Source: Chlamydiota bacterium
Lineage (GTDB): Bacteria; Chlamydiota; Chlamydiia; Chlamydiales; Rhabdochlamydiaceae
Direction: 5' to 3'
Length of the DNA stretch: 13,509 nucleotides
NCBI GenBank assembly: GCA_016866585.1
Contig: VGMB01000014.1
Coordinates: 1-13,509, forward strand
The translations under genes and the position numbers were made by a program. The notes beneath the pieces are model-generated. The model had not been told where the DNA came from, made no database searches, and was given only the letters and a program-made list of their open reading frames with translations. The stretch's first letter is position 1; each line of letters starts with the position of its first letter. This document shows, piece after piece, positions 1 to 6,998 of the stretch.

Positions 1-1
1 T

Positions 2-3000
2 ACTCGAGAATCAGAAGATGAACCAAATCATTTCGAATTACTGTCTGCTCAAAGAATCTATGAAGATGGAGTTTTGGCGGATCCAGAACAACCATGGCTT
101 GGCCTAAAACATCGAATGGCTTATTTCTCAAATGCAGCAAGCGAATATATAATGAATAACGCAGAAGAAGTCGATGCTGTTATGTATAACGACTGGCATG
201 CAGCGTATGCAGCTACATTGATAAAAGAGCGATACTTTACAAAATGGAGTCAGGGAAAGACTCCTGCATCCGTATTCATTATACACAACAACAACTATGG
301 ATGTCAGGGAGTATTTGAAGGGAAAGACGCAACACTCCTACCTTTATTTGGAGATCAAAGACTAGGAATGAACTCGATGTTGGATGGAATTGAAAACAGC
401 GATGAAATTGTAACAGTATCTAAGACGTTTGCAGAAGAGATGCAAAAACCTTATCTTGGATTTGGTATCGATCCATGGATGAGACAAACAGCCCATAAAG
501 GCAGGCTCTCTGGAATTGTAAATGGAAGTAATCCAGACCTATGGGATCCTTCAAAAAACAGTACACTTAAAAACTGGGTAGATCCAGAAACAAACCAACG
601 ATTAGATCTTACTTTCTCTGCACAAGATGCTGATATCTTGGAAAAAAAACAACAGATTAAACAACAGCTTCAAAAGGCCTTATTAAAGTACTATCCAGCA
701 GAAGTAGAAGAGTTTCGTTTAGATTTAGCTAACAATGATTTTATTCTTTATGTAGGAAGGTACGATTCCACACAAAAGGGAACTGAAAAATTTAAGATAT
801 TTCTAGAAAAAGCCTCAGCACTTGATTTAGGATTCGTAACAATGGGTGTTGGAGAAGATGAAGAAGCAACTGAACACCTAGACGAACTAGAAGATTTGGC
901 TAAAGTTCACAAAAATGCTTGGATCACTAGAGGAGATAAATCTGAATTTAGTATAACGATGCAAAGAGGAAATGCCGCTAAAGGTATTCCTGGCCTTGGC
1001 CCCCTACTACGAGCTGCTGCTTTCATGACGATTGCTCCATCGAAATTTGAGCCTTGTGGTCTAGTTCAGTTGGAGTCTTGGCTTTTTGGTACACCCATTA
1101 TAGCATGTGCTACAGGTGGACTTGCCGACACAGTAATCTCAGATACGATAAGTGATGAATTTAATGGATTTACATTTGCTCGATTAGAAGAGTGGGATTC
1201 TGAAGCTCAAAATTCTTTAATTTCAGCTACTATAGATCAAGCTGTCTCTTTCTGGGCGCAAGTTCCCTCTGAAAGAAAAACACAATTAATGCAGAATATG
1301 ATGAAATCAGCTCAACTTTCCAGTTGGACATCTTCTGCTAAAGGGATAACACCAATCCAAGAATATGAACGTGTACTTTTGGCTGCAATGGAAAAGCGTA
1401 GTATTCGAGGCACAAAACCTGTCGACTTAATTAGCGTGGATGAAATACCTAGTCCATCAAGAGATCACTACTTTGGATCAGGATTGCAATGCCAGCTATA
1501 TAAAGAGTTTGGGGCTCATATCATAAAAAATGAAGCAAGAGATACTGGAGTTCGTTTTAAAACGATGGCTCCTGGAGCTACATTTGTAAGCGTTGTAATC
1601 AAAAATGGAATTGTAGAAAAAACTTATCCTATGCAATCAATTGGTGATGGTTCTTGGCAAGTTGAAATACCAGATGCTAGGAAAGGCACCGTTTACATGT
1701 ATGAACTTACAGATAGCAAAGGAAATGTCAGAAGAAAAGTAGATCCATTCGCTTTCGAATCTCATGAAAAAACTGATGTAGGCTCTGTTGTAACTGACAT
1801 AGAAAATTTTACATGGACAGATGAATCATGGATGATAAAAAGAGATTTAGCGACAGAACGCCCTGTTAATATTTATGAAATCCATTTATCCTCCTTTGGA
1901 AAAAATACTGATGGGACATTTAAAAACTATCGAGAAATTGCGCACGATCTTGCCGAATGGGCTGGTTATCTTGGATACACTCATATTGAGATATTGGGAC
2001 TACTGGAGCATCCCGCAGATTGTTCGTGGGGATATCAAGTATCGGGGTATTTTTCACCCACAAAAAGACATGGCAACTTTGAAGATTTCCAATATTTTAT
2101 AAATCATCTTCATGAGAATAACATTGGCATTATCGTAGACTTTGTTCCATACCACTTTGCTACAGATGAATGGAGCCTTAGAGAGTTTGGCGGACAAAAG
2201 TTTTTTGAAAGTGCCCATCCTTACAACGGAGAATCTCCAGAGTGGGGTACTAGAGTATTTGCTGTTGAAAGAGAGGACGTTAGAAACTTTTTACTCTCTA
2301 GCGCCCATTTTCTACTTGAAAATCACATAGATGGACTTCGTGTCGATGCCGTCTCGATGCTCGCATCACATAAATTATATTCAAAACGTCATCGCAAATC
2401 GGAATTGAATGAGCAAAACACTCATGAAAACCTCCATGGAGAAACTTTTTTACGCTCACTCACAACTATGGCACATGAAAAATTTGCTAACATTATCACC
2501 CATTCAGAAAACTCCAGAAGCAAGCCTCTCACTAAAGTGGATACCGATCCTGTAGAACAGGGTGGATATGGGTTTGATGGAAGATGGAACTTCAATTTTC
2601 TTCACAGCTCTTTAGAGCTTTTGGGAGCTAGTTCACACGCAAGATCTAGGTATTACTTGCATAAAATAATCTCCAGCTTTGGATATGAACAAGACTTTCA
2701 GAACATATTAGCTATATCGCACGATGAAGTCTCATGTCATAAGCAGTCTTTATATCAAAAAGCTCAAAGTGACGATCATACTATAAAAATGAGTAAGATT
2801 AGAATAAACAAGACTTTGCAAATGTTGGCTCCAGGCCGTGGTGTTTTAACATTCATGGGATGTGAGTTTGGAACTAAAGAAAAATGGGATTACAGAAAAC
2901 CTTTCAGTAGGTCAGAAATTTCTGATGAGCAACATCTGGGAACGCTTAATCTAAGCAGAGATTTAAATGCGTTTTATTTATCAAACAAAGCGTTTTGGAA

Positions 3001-3487
3001 TGCAGGCTCAAAAAACTCTAGATTTCATTTACTTGCTCATCATGCTGATAACCTTATTTTTGCACACCGAAGATGGGATGAGGAAGGAAATAGATTCACT
3101 ATAATCCATAATTTTTCAGATAAATCTTATGATGAATATTATTTCAAGGGATCTAAAGATGTGTTACCGCTACCTATAAGCAACTTAGAAATAGTCTTTG
3201 ACTCAGATAAAGTAACCTATGGAGGGAGTGGCATATATCAACACCAAAGAAATCCGATACTCGAAAGTCCAAACTCAAAGGGAATACGGAAATTCAAGGT
3301 GCAACTAGCTGCATTTACTACACTTGTTCTAAAAGATGAATATTATTTCAAGGGATCCAAAGATGTGTTACCGCTACCTATAAGCAACTTAGAAATAGTC
3401 TTTGACTCAGATAAAGTAACCTATGGAGGGAGTGGCATATATCATAACCAAAGAAATCCGATACTCGAAAGTCCAAACTCTAATTGA
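2..3487 (+). CDS. glgA-glgB: Glycogen synthase-branching enzyme fusion (GlgA-GlgB), 5' end outside window
   Basis: Fused storage-polysaccharide enzyme of the cytoplasm. The N-terminal part is a GT5 glycogen synthase (glucosyl transfer from ADP-glucose to an alpha-1,4-glucan); the C-terminal part is a GH13 branching enzyme that makes alpha-1,6 branches. The frame is open to base 2, and residues before the TTG at 74 (LLSAQRIYEDGVLADPE) continue the protein, so that TTG is not the start; roughly the first 100 residues, with the KxGGL motif, lie upstream. GlgA marks: YNDWHAA (~185-205), VGRYDSTQKG (~750-780), FEPCGL (~1045-1062), TGGLADTV (~1111-1134). A linker follows from ~1395, then CBM48 (~1480-1790) without an N1 domain, and the GH13 barrel from ~1865: EHPADCSWGYQVSGYFSPT, DFVPYHF, GLRVDAV (nucleophile Asp codon 2345-2347), SENS (candidate acid/base Glu codon 2507-2509), ISHDE (Asp codon 2723-2725). 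The C-terminal beta domain is tandemly duplicated. I recall similar fusions in Criblamydiaceae/Waddliaceae. Family assignment is firm; branching activity is uncertain. Confidence 0.93.
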   Translation, partial: TRESEDEPNHFELLSAQRIYEDGVLADPEQPWLGLKHRMAYFSNAASEYIMNNAEEVDAVMYNDWHAAYAATLIKERYFTKWSQGKTPASVFIIHNNNYGCQGVFEGKDATLLPLFGDQRLGMNSMLDGIENSDEIVTVSKTFAEEMQKPYLGFGIDPWMRQTAHKGRLSGIVNGSNPDLWDPSKNSTLKNWVDPETNQRLDLTFSAQDADILEKKQQIKQQLQKALLKYYPAEVEEFRLDLANNDFILYVGRYDSTQKGTEKFKIFLEKASALDLGFVTMGVGEDEEATEHLDELEDLAKVHKNAWITRGDKSEFSITMQRGNAAKGIPGLGPLLRAAAFMTIAPSKFEPCGLVQLESWLFGTPIIACATGGLADTVISDTISDEFNGFTFARLEEWDSEAQNSLISATIDQAVSFWAQVPSERKTQLMQNMMKSAQLSSWTSSAKGITPIQEYERVLLAAMEKRSIRGTKPVDLISVDEIPSPSRDHYFGSGLQCQLYKEFGAHIIKNEARDTGVRFKTMAPGATFVSVVIKNGIVEKTYPMQSIGDGSWQVEIPDARKGTVYMYELTDSKGNVRRKVDPFAFESHEKTDVGSVVTDIENFTWTDESWMIKRDLATERPVNIYEIHLSSFGKNTDGTFKNYREIAHDLAEWAGYLGYTHIEILGLLEHPADCSWGYQVSGYFSPTKRHGNFEDFQYFINHLHENNIGIIVDFVPYHFATDEWSLREFGGQKFFESAHPYNGESPEWGTRVFAVEREDVRNFLLSSAHFLLENHIDGLRVDAVSMLASHKLYSKRHRKSELNEQNTHENLHGETFLRSLTTMAHEKFANIITHSENSRSKPLTKVDTDPVEQGGYGFDGRWNFNFLHSSLELLGASSHARSRYYLHKIISSFGYEQDFQNILAISHDEVSCHKQSLYQKAQSDDHTIKMSKIRINKTLQMLAPGRGVLTFMGCEFGTKEKWDYRKPFSRSEISDEQHLGTLNLSRDLNAFYLSNKAFWNAGSKNSRFHLLAHHADNLIFAHRRWDEEGNRFTIIHNFSDKSYDEYYFKGSKDVLPLPISNLEIVFDSDKVTYGGSGIYQHQRNPILESPNSKGIRKFKVQLAAFTTLVLKDEYYFKGSKDVLPLPISNLEIVFDSDKVTYGGSGIYHNQRNPILESPNSN
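3131..3334 (+). repeat. 204-bp tandem repeat, copy 1 (GlgB C-terminal domain)
   Basis: First copy of a direct tandem repeat of 204 bp, exactly 68 codons, so the frame is kept. It encodes the end of the GlgB C-terminal beta domain, from DEYYFKGSKD through VTYGGSGIY to FTTLVLK. This matches the normal ending of branching enzymes (YGGSG, then LATLVL), so copy 1 alone would complete the protein. The unit starts with gatg (3131-3134), and gatg recurs just after copy 2 (3539-3542), which suggests a microhomology-mediated event. Confidence 0.95.
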
Positions 3488-3538
3488 AGACGGAAATTCA
3501 AGGTGCAACTAGCTGCATTTACTACACTTGTTCTAAAA
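3335..3538 (+). repeat. 204-bp tandem repeat, copy 2, with premature stop
   Basis: Second copy of the 204-bp unit, differing from copy 1 at about seven positions (roughly 97% identity). Differences are clustered: one silent change near the start, two in the QHQ/HNQ codons, and four between 3481 and 3489. One turns the GGA at 3281-3283 of copy 1 into TGA at 3485-3487, which ends the present gene. After that stop the same frame stays open from 3488 to a TAG at 3569-3571 (reading RRKFKVQLAAFTTLVLKDVQ and seven more residues), presumably the ancestral C-terminus. That old stop would overlap the convergent EIIA gene by 12 nt; the present stop lies outside it. Confidence 0.93.
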
Positions 3539-3559
3539 GATGTGCAAAATAGCTTAGAA

Positions 3560-4285
3560 TTATGTTCTTAGCTTTATTTCCCACTCTTTAAGAAAATCTA
3601 AAAAAACCTCTTTAGAAGGTTTTTTCTCTAGCATGCGCAGAGATTCTTGATTACTACTAAGGTGGGCTATCTTAGCAAGCAAGTGTAGGTGCTTTTTGTC
3701 ATCTGAAGAGAAAAGAAAAAACATAGAATGAACTGGTTTGCCATCAAGAGCCCCATATTCTATCGGTTTTTTTGGGAAGACAACAACTACTATATCTGAT
3801 GCATGACCTTTTAGAATAAAGTCCCTACTATGTGGTATTGCGATTCCATTATTTAATGCGGTTGGCATTAGCCTTTCTCTATCAAGAAATAGCTCTGAGA
3901 CAACCTCTGCATCGAAACTAAGCCTTTCAGCAACCTTCGCTATCGTATTTTTGATAACTTCTTCTTTAGTATCTCCAGGTATATCAAGAAAAACATCCCC
4001 TTTGTTAAGGGCACGATATAATCCAAATTGCTGTGTTCCAGATCGTGAAGAAGAGGTTTCTTGACCATCATTTTTCAAAGGATAGATTTGCTCTGGTTTT
4101 GAAAAAGAAAGATGTTTTTCTTGTTCTACTTTACAACTCATCATCCAGTTTTCTATTTCTATGCGACTAAATCTATATTGATGATTTAAACGATACGCCG
4201 GAATTTTTCCATCAGAAAGCCATCGTCTAATAGTCGTTTCTGATACATTAAGCAGCTCTGCAACATCTTTAATTTTCAGGTCCAT
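3560..4285 (-). CDS. ptsN: PTS EIIA domain protein with N-terminal MerR/excisionase-type HTH
   Basis: 241-residue protein with two parts. Residues 1-50 form a helix-turn-helix of the excisionase/MerR kind (LKIKDVAELLNVSETTIRRW, then IPAYRLNHQYRFSRIEIENW). After a polar linker (about 53-88, Ser/Gln/Lys-rich), residues 90-241 form a nitrogen-PTS EIIA domain with NNGIAIPHSR, where His152 is the expected phosphorylation site. Family knowledge: EIIA-Ntr proteins accept phosphate from HPr and act by binding regulators or enzymes; the HTH suggests a phosphorylation-controlled DNA-binding protein (inference). I recall the same arrangement in Chlamydia as the second of two ptsN genes. It is the last gene of the minus-strand run, 1 nt after the other EIIA gene, with a good SD (AAGGG, 7 nt before ATG). 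Its stop faces the GlgA-GlgB gene. No sugar-specific EIIB or EIIC is nearby. Confidence 0.88.
   Translation of the reverse strand: MDLKIKDVAELLNVSETTIRRWLSDGKIPAYRLNHQYRFSRIEIENWMMSCKVEQEKHLSFSKPEQIYPLKNDGQETSSSRSGTQQFGLYRALNKGDVFLDIPGDTKEEVIKNTIAKVAERLSFDAEVVSELFLDRERLMPTALNNGIAIPHSRDFILKGHASDIVVVVFPKKPIEYGALDGKPVHSMFFLFSSDDKKHLHLLAKIAHLSSNQESLRMLEKKPSKEVFLDFLKEWEIKLRT
3601..3625. terminator. Possible bidirectional terminator hairpin, AT-rich
   Basis: A perfect 9-bp inverted repeat, aaaaaacct (3601-3609) and aggtttttt (3617-3625), around a 7-nt loop. With A-runs and T-runs on both sides it could stop transcription from either direction, and it lies just past the end of the GlgA-GlgB gene, where two convergent units meet. 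It falls inside the last codons of the HTH-EIIA gene and has only three G-C pairs, so it may be a weak terminator or simply Lys/Phe-rich coding sequence. Confidence 0.3.
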
Positions 4286-4286
4286 A

Positions 4287-4736
4287 TCAGCACCCTTGGA
4301 ATAGGTCTATTACTTCGTTTGGAGAATTACATTTAAGCAGTTTCTTTCTTCTTTCTTCATCTTTTACAGCCTGAGTGAGCTTTGACAGAATTTTTAAATA
4401 CTCTGTCTGTCTGTTATCAGGGCCGCCTATCATGAAAATTAATTTAACTTCACTACCATCGAGTGAATTCCAATTAATCCCTTTCTTTTTTTGAATACCA
4501 ACTGCAATAAAAAAATCATCATACCCTTCAAGCTTAGCATGAGGTATAGCAATACCAATCCCTATTCCTGTGGAAACAATTTTTTCACGATCCAATATTG
4601 CATTATAAAATGTTTTTTTGTCTTTTAATTTCCCAACTTTTTCAAGTTCATTAATAAGAACTTCTATGGCGTTGTCTCGCTTTGGCTCATCCAAAAAAAC
4701 AATGAGACGTGAATCCAAATATTTGGATATCGTCAT
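4287..4736 (-). CDS. ptsN: PTS EIIA-Ntr-like phosphocarrier
   Basis: Single-domain EIIA of the nitrogen-related/fructose family, about 149 residues, near the usual length of roughly 155-165. It begins MTISKYLDSRLIVFLDEP, like the start of PtsN proteins, and holds the active-site motif GIGIAIPHAK with His66 as the phosphoacceptor. I chose the ATG at 4734-4736 because it has a strong SD (AAGGA at 4745-4749, 8 nt upstream) and gives a family-like N-terminus. The frame stays open upstream to an ATG at 4830-4832, which would add 32 residues and overlap dut by 38 nt; an intermediate ATG at 4761-4763 has SD-like AGGA only 4 nt away. It lies between dut and the HTH-EIIA gene, so two EIIA proteins are made from neighbouring genes, probably with a regulatory rather than a sugar-transport role. 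Confidence 0.88.
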   Translation of the reverse strand: MTISKYLDSRLIVFLDEPKRDNAIEVLINELEKVGKLKDKKTFYNAILDREKIVSTGIGIGIAIPHAKLEGYDDFFIAVGIQKKKGINWNSLDGSEVKLIFMIGGPDNRQTEYLKILSKLTQAVKDEERRKKLLKCNSPNEVIDLFQGC

Positions 4737-4744
4737 ATAGTCAT

Positions 4745-4749
4745 TCCTT
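4745..4749 (-). promoter_or_regulatory. Shine-Dalgarno site deciding the ptsN start
   Basis: AAGGA on the minus strand, 8 nt before the ATG at 4734-4736. It supports the 149-residue form of the EIIA protein over the longer frame that would run into dut. Confidence 0.6.
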
Positions 4750-4794
4750 CTAAAATATCTCATCAAATCCTCTAAACTCGAGGAAATTTGATGA

Positions 4795-5241
4795 TTAATG
4801 CGTTCCAGTATGGCCAAAACCGCCGGCTCCACGTGAAGTTAAAGACAAGTCTTTGGCAAGGAAAAACTTTGCTTGAGGGGCTGCAGCAAGGACAATTTGA
4901 GCTATGCGCATGCCACGAGAAACAATAAAAGGAGTTTTTCCATGGTTTATTAAAATAACACCAATCTCTCCCCTATAGTCAGCATCTACAGTCCCTGGAG
5001 TATTTAACACGGTTATTTGATTTTTAAGAGCAAGACCACTTCGAGGTCTTACTTGAATTTCATAACCTGCAGGGATCTCGAATTTGAGACCTGTAGGTAT
5101 TAATGCAGAAGAGCCTGGCTCTATAGCAACATTTTCGTTTATGTATGCTTTTACATCAGCACCAGCAGCCAGCTCTGAGGAGTATACTGGGAGAAATTCA
5201 TCATCTTCAGTAATAACATTTATAATAATTTCCGAAGTCAT
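4795..5241 (-). CDS. dut: dUTP diphosphatase (dUTPase)
   Basis: Hydrolyses dUTP to dUMP and pyrophosphate, keeping uracil out of DNA and supplying dUMP for thymidylate synthesis; normally a homotrimer. At 148 residues it has the usual length, and the conserved motifs are in order: AAGADVKA (motif 1), PRSGLALKNQI (motif 2), NTPGTVDADYRGEIGVIL (motif 3, with the catalytic Asp and the substrate-stacking Tyr), RIAQIVL (motif 4) and RGAGGFGHTG (C-terminal motif 5 that closes over the active site). It starts 12 nt after the accD stop with AGGA just ahead of the ATG, so the two are almost certainly cotranscribed. Nothing looks degraded. Confidence 0.97.
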   Translation of the reverse strand: MTSEIIINVITEDDEFLPVYSSELAAGADVKAYINENVAIEPGSSALIPTGLKFEIPAGYEIQVRPRSGLALKNQITVLNTPGTVDADYRGEIGVILINHGKTPFIVSRGMRIAQIVLAAAPQAKFFLAKDLSLTSRGAGGFGHTGTH

Positions 5242-5253
5242 TGGCTATCCTAA

Positions 5254-6204
5254 TTAAAGAGGTGCAGTTTCAAGCTTCTGGTCGACAATCATCATCAGTT
5301 GTTTTAATTTAAGGGATAGAGCGGCCTCTTCTTCGTCAGAAGACCAATCAGAAAACTCTCTACTATTATCCATTAAGAAATTCAAAAACACTGACAGCTT
5401 ATCTTTTAATTCATGTCGATTTACAATGCAATCAATCATTCCTTTATCAAGAAGGAATTCTGATTTTTGAGCGCCAGGAGGAAGCTTTTGTTTGATAACT
5501 TGCTCAACAACACGAGGGCCTGCAAAACATACTAAAGCATCTGGCTCAGCAATAATAATATCACCAAGAGAAGCAAATGAAGCTGTAACTCCACCACTTG
5601 TGGGATTAGTTAATATAGAAATGTAAGGCAGTTTTTTTTCATGAAGTTTAGCAAGAGCGGCTGAAGTTTTCGCCATTTGCATCAATGAGAGAATGGATTC
5701 TTGCATACGTGCACCACCAGAAGCTGACACAATAACAACAGGAAGCTGCTTTTCAAGGCCATACTCGATGATACTGGTTAATCTTTCTCCAACAACAGAA
5801 CCCATAGATCCGGCCATAAAGCTGAAATCTAAAATTCCGAGAGCAACATCCCTTCCATTAATTTTACATGTTCCAACGATTGCACCTTCGTCTCTTCCGG
5901 AATTTTTTTGCGCTGAAACAATACGTTTTTTATACTCTTCCGTATCCACAAATTCTAAGGGATCTATAGGCTTAAACTCAGTAAAAAGCTCTTCAAATGT
6001 TCCTGCATCAGCGAGCAGAGCCACTCTCTGGGTGCCACTCAATCTATAGTGATAATTACATTTAGGACAGCAATGCAAGTTTTGGTGCAACTCATTAGCG
6101 TGGATCATGTCATTACAATGACTACACTTTACCCAACCACTAAAACCATCTTTTTTGGTCATTTGCACTTTAATTTTAGGCTTTTGCCTTGAGAATAAAC
6201 CCAT
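5254..6204 (-). CDS. accD: Acetyl-CoA carboxylase carboxyltransferase subunit beta
   Basis: Beta half of the carboxyltransferase that, with AccA, moves the carboxyl group from biotin-AccB to acetyl-CoA to make malonyl-CoA, the first committed step of fatty-acid synthesis. The 316-residue protein has the N-terminal four-cysteine zinc ribbon (Cys27, Cys30, Cys46, Cys49, with an extra Cys45) followed by the crotonase-fold domain, including GSMGSVVGERLT, VSASGGARMQES, TNPTSGGVTASFASLGD and CFAGPRVVEQ, which form the CoA pocket and oxyanion holes. accA is not in the window. An AAGG sits 8 nt before the ATG. About 100 nt of AT-rich, gene-free DNA separates it from sodM upstream, so accD-dut-ptsN-ptsN could have their own promoter; I could not fix a convincing one. 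Confidence 0.97.
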   Translation of the reverse strand: MGLFSRQKPKIKVQMTKKDGFSGWVKCSHCNDMIHANELHQNLHCCPKCNYHYRLSGTQRVALLADAGTFEELFTEFKPIDPLEFVDTEEYKKRIVSAQKNSGRDEGAIVGTCKINGRDVALGILDFSFMAGSMGSVVGERLTSIIEYGLEKQLPVVIVSASGGARMQESILSLMQMAKTSAALAKLHEKKLPYISILTNPTSGGVTASFASLGDIIIAEPDALVCFAGPRVVEQVIKQKLPPGAQKSEFLLDKGMIDCIVNRHELKDKLSVFLNFLMDNSREFSDWSSDEEEAALSLKLKQLMMIVDQKLETAPL

Positions 6205-6305
6205 AAAAACAACCTTATAAATCTACAAAATTATCAACAAGAATAACACATTAAATAAAATAAAACAACAAACAACTAAGAATTAAATATACTAATTATT
6301 TTATT

Positions 6306-6917
6306 TCATTTTTTAGCATCATCAAATCTTTCTTGAACATTTTTCCAATTAATTATTTTCCAAATATTTTTCACGTAATCCGCTCTGAGATTTTTGTACT
6401 GAAGATAGTAAGCATGTTCCCAAACATCTATTCCTAAAAGAGGTATAAATTCTTGAGTGCTTACTGGATCCTGATTAGGGCATGTAGTAATTACTAATTT
6501 TGAGGATTGTTTATGAAAACCGAGCCATCCCCAACCTGATCCCTGGATTGCGACAGTTTTAGCTGAAAATTTTTCTATTAGTGCATTAAACGATCCAAAT
6601 TCTTGATCAATAGCCTGAGCTAAAGCCCCTGAAGGAGCATCTCCGCCTCCCTTACCTATTGGAGCCAAATTAGTCCAAAAAATAGAGTGATTTACATGAC
6701 CGCCACCATTAAATTTTATAGCTTGTTGCAGAGCAATCATAGCTGCTACATCTGCTTTACCCTCTGCTTCGTGATATTTCTCTAAAGCGATATTCAAATT
6801 TGAAACATAAGCATTGTGATGTTTTGAGTAATGCAACTGCATGATTTCTGCTGAAATCACAGGCTCAAGAGCATCAAAATCGTACGGTAAGTCTGGAAGC
6901 TTGAATACAGATGTCAT
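6306..6917 (-). CDS. sodM: Superoxide dismutase, Mn/Fe family
   Basis: Cytoplasmic enzyme that dismutates superoxide to oxygen and hydrogen peroxide. The 203-residue protein shows the complete Fe/Mn-SOD signature: KLPDLPYDFDALEPVIS at the start, metal ligand His29 with the HYSKHHNAYV helix, GGGHVNHSIFW with the second His ligand, GSGWGWLGFH, and DVWEHAYYLQYKNLRADY carrying the Asp and His ligands. Sequence alone does not settle Mn against Fe; the symbol follows chlamydial usage. AGGAG (6927-6931) lies 9 nt before the ATG. The gene stands slightly apart in the minus-strand run, with 81 nt after hemD and 101 nt before accD, so it may also be transcribed on its own. Confidence 0.97.
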   Translation of the reverse strand: MTSVFKLPDLPYDFDALEPVISAEIMQLHYSKHHNAYVSNLNIALEKYHEAEGKADVAAMIALQQAIKFNGGGHVNHSIFWTNLAPIGKGGGDAPSGALAQAIDQEFGSFNALIEKFSAKTVAIQGSGWGWLGFHKQSSKLVITTCPNQDPVSTQEFIPLLGIDVWEHAYYLQYKNLRADYVKNIWKIINWKNVQERFDDAKK

Positions 6918-6998
6918 AAATATTGTCTCCTATATATTGTAACACAACATCATATGCTCAAGAATAATTTATGACAACTCGAGAGCAGATGCTCGATT

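Noticed and set aside
74..76. TTG as the start of the GlgA-GlgB gene
   Set aside because: The same frame is open to base 2 with plausible protein sequence, and the N-terminal synthase motif is still missing, so the gene begins outside the window.
5693..6049. 118-codon plus-strand frame inside accD
   Set aside because: It is a shadow of the conserved accD frame, with no recognisable protein.
6205..6305. Promoter for accD (TTCTTG, 17 nt, TTATAA on the minus strand)
   Set aside because: Spacing is good, but the start would fall on the ribosome site right next to the ATG; in such AT-rich DNA I regard it as chance.
6931..6961. sodM promoter TTGAGC with a TACAAT or CAATAT -10 (minus strand)
   Set aside because: The spacer is 14 nt for the better -10, and the 16-nt option matches the consensus poorly; not strong enough to list.
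6978..6996. Terminator hairpin after hemD (GAGC/GCTC stem)
   Set aside because: The stem is only about four base pairs and no T-run follows on the transcribed strand.
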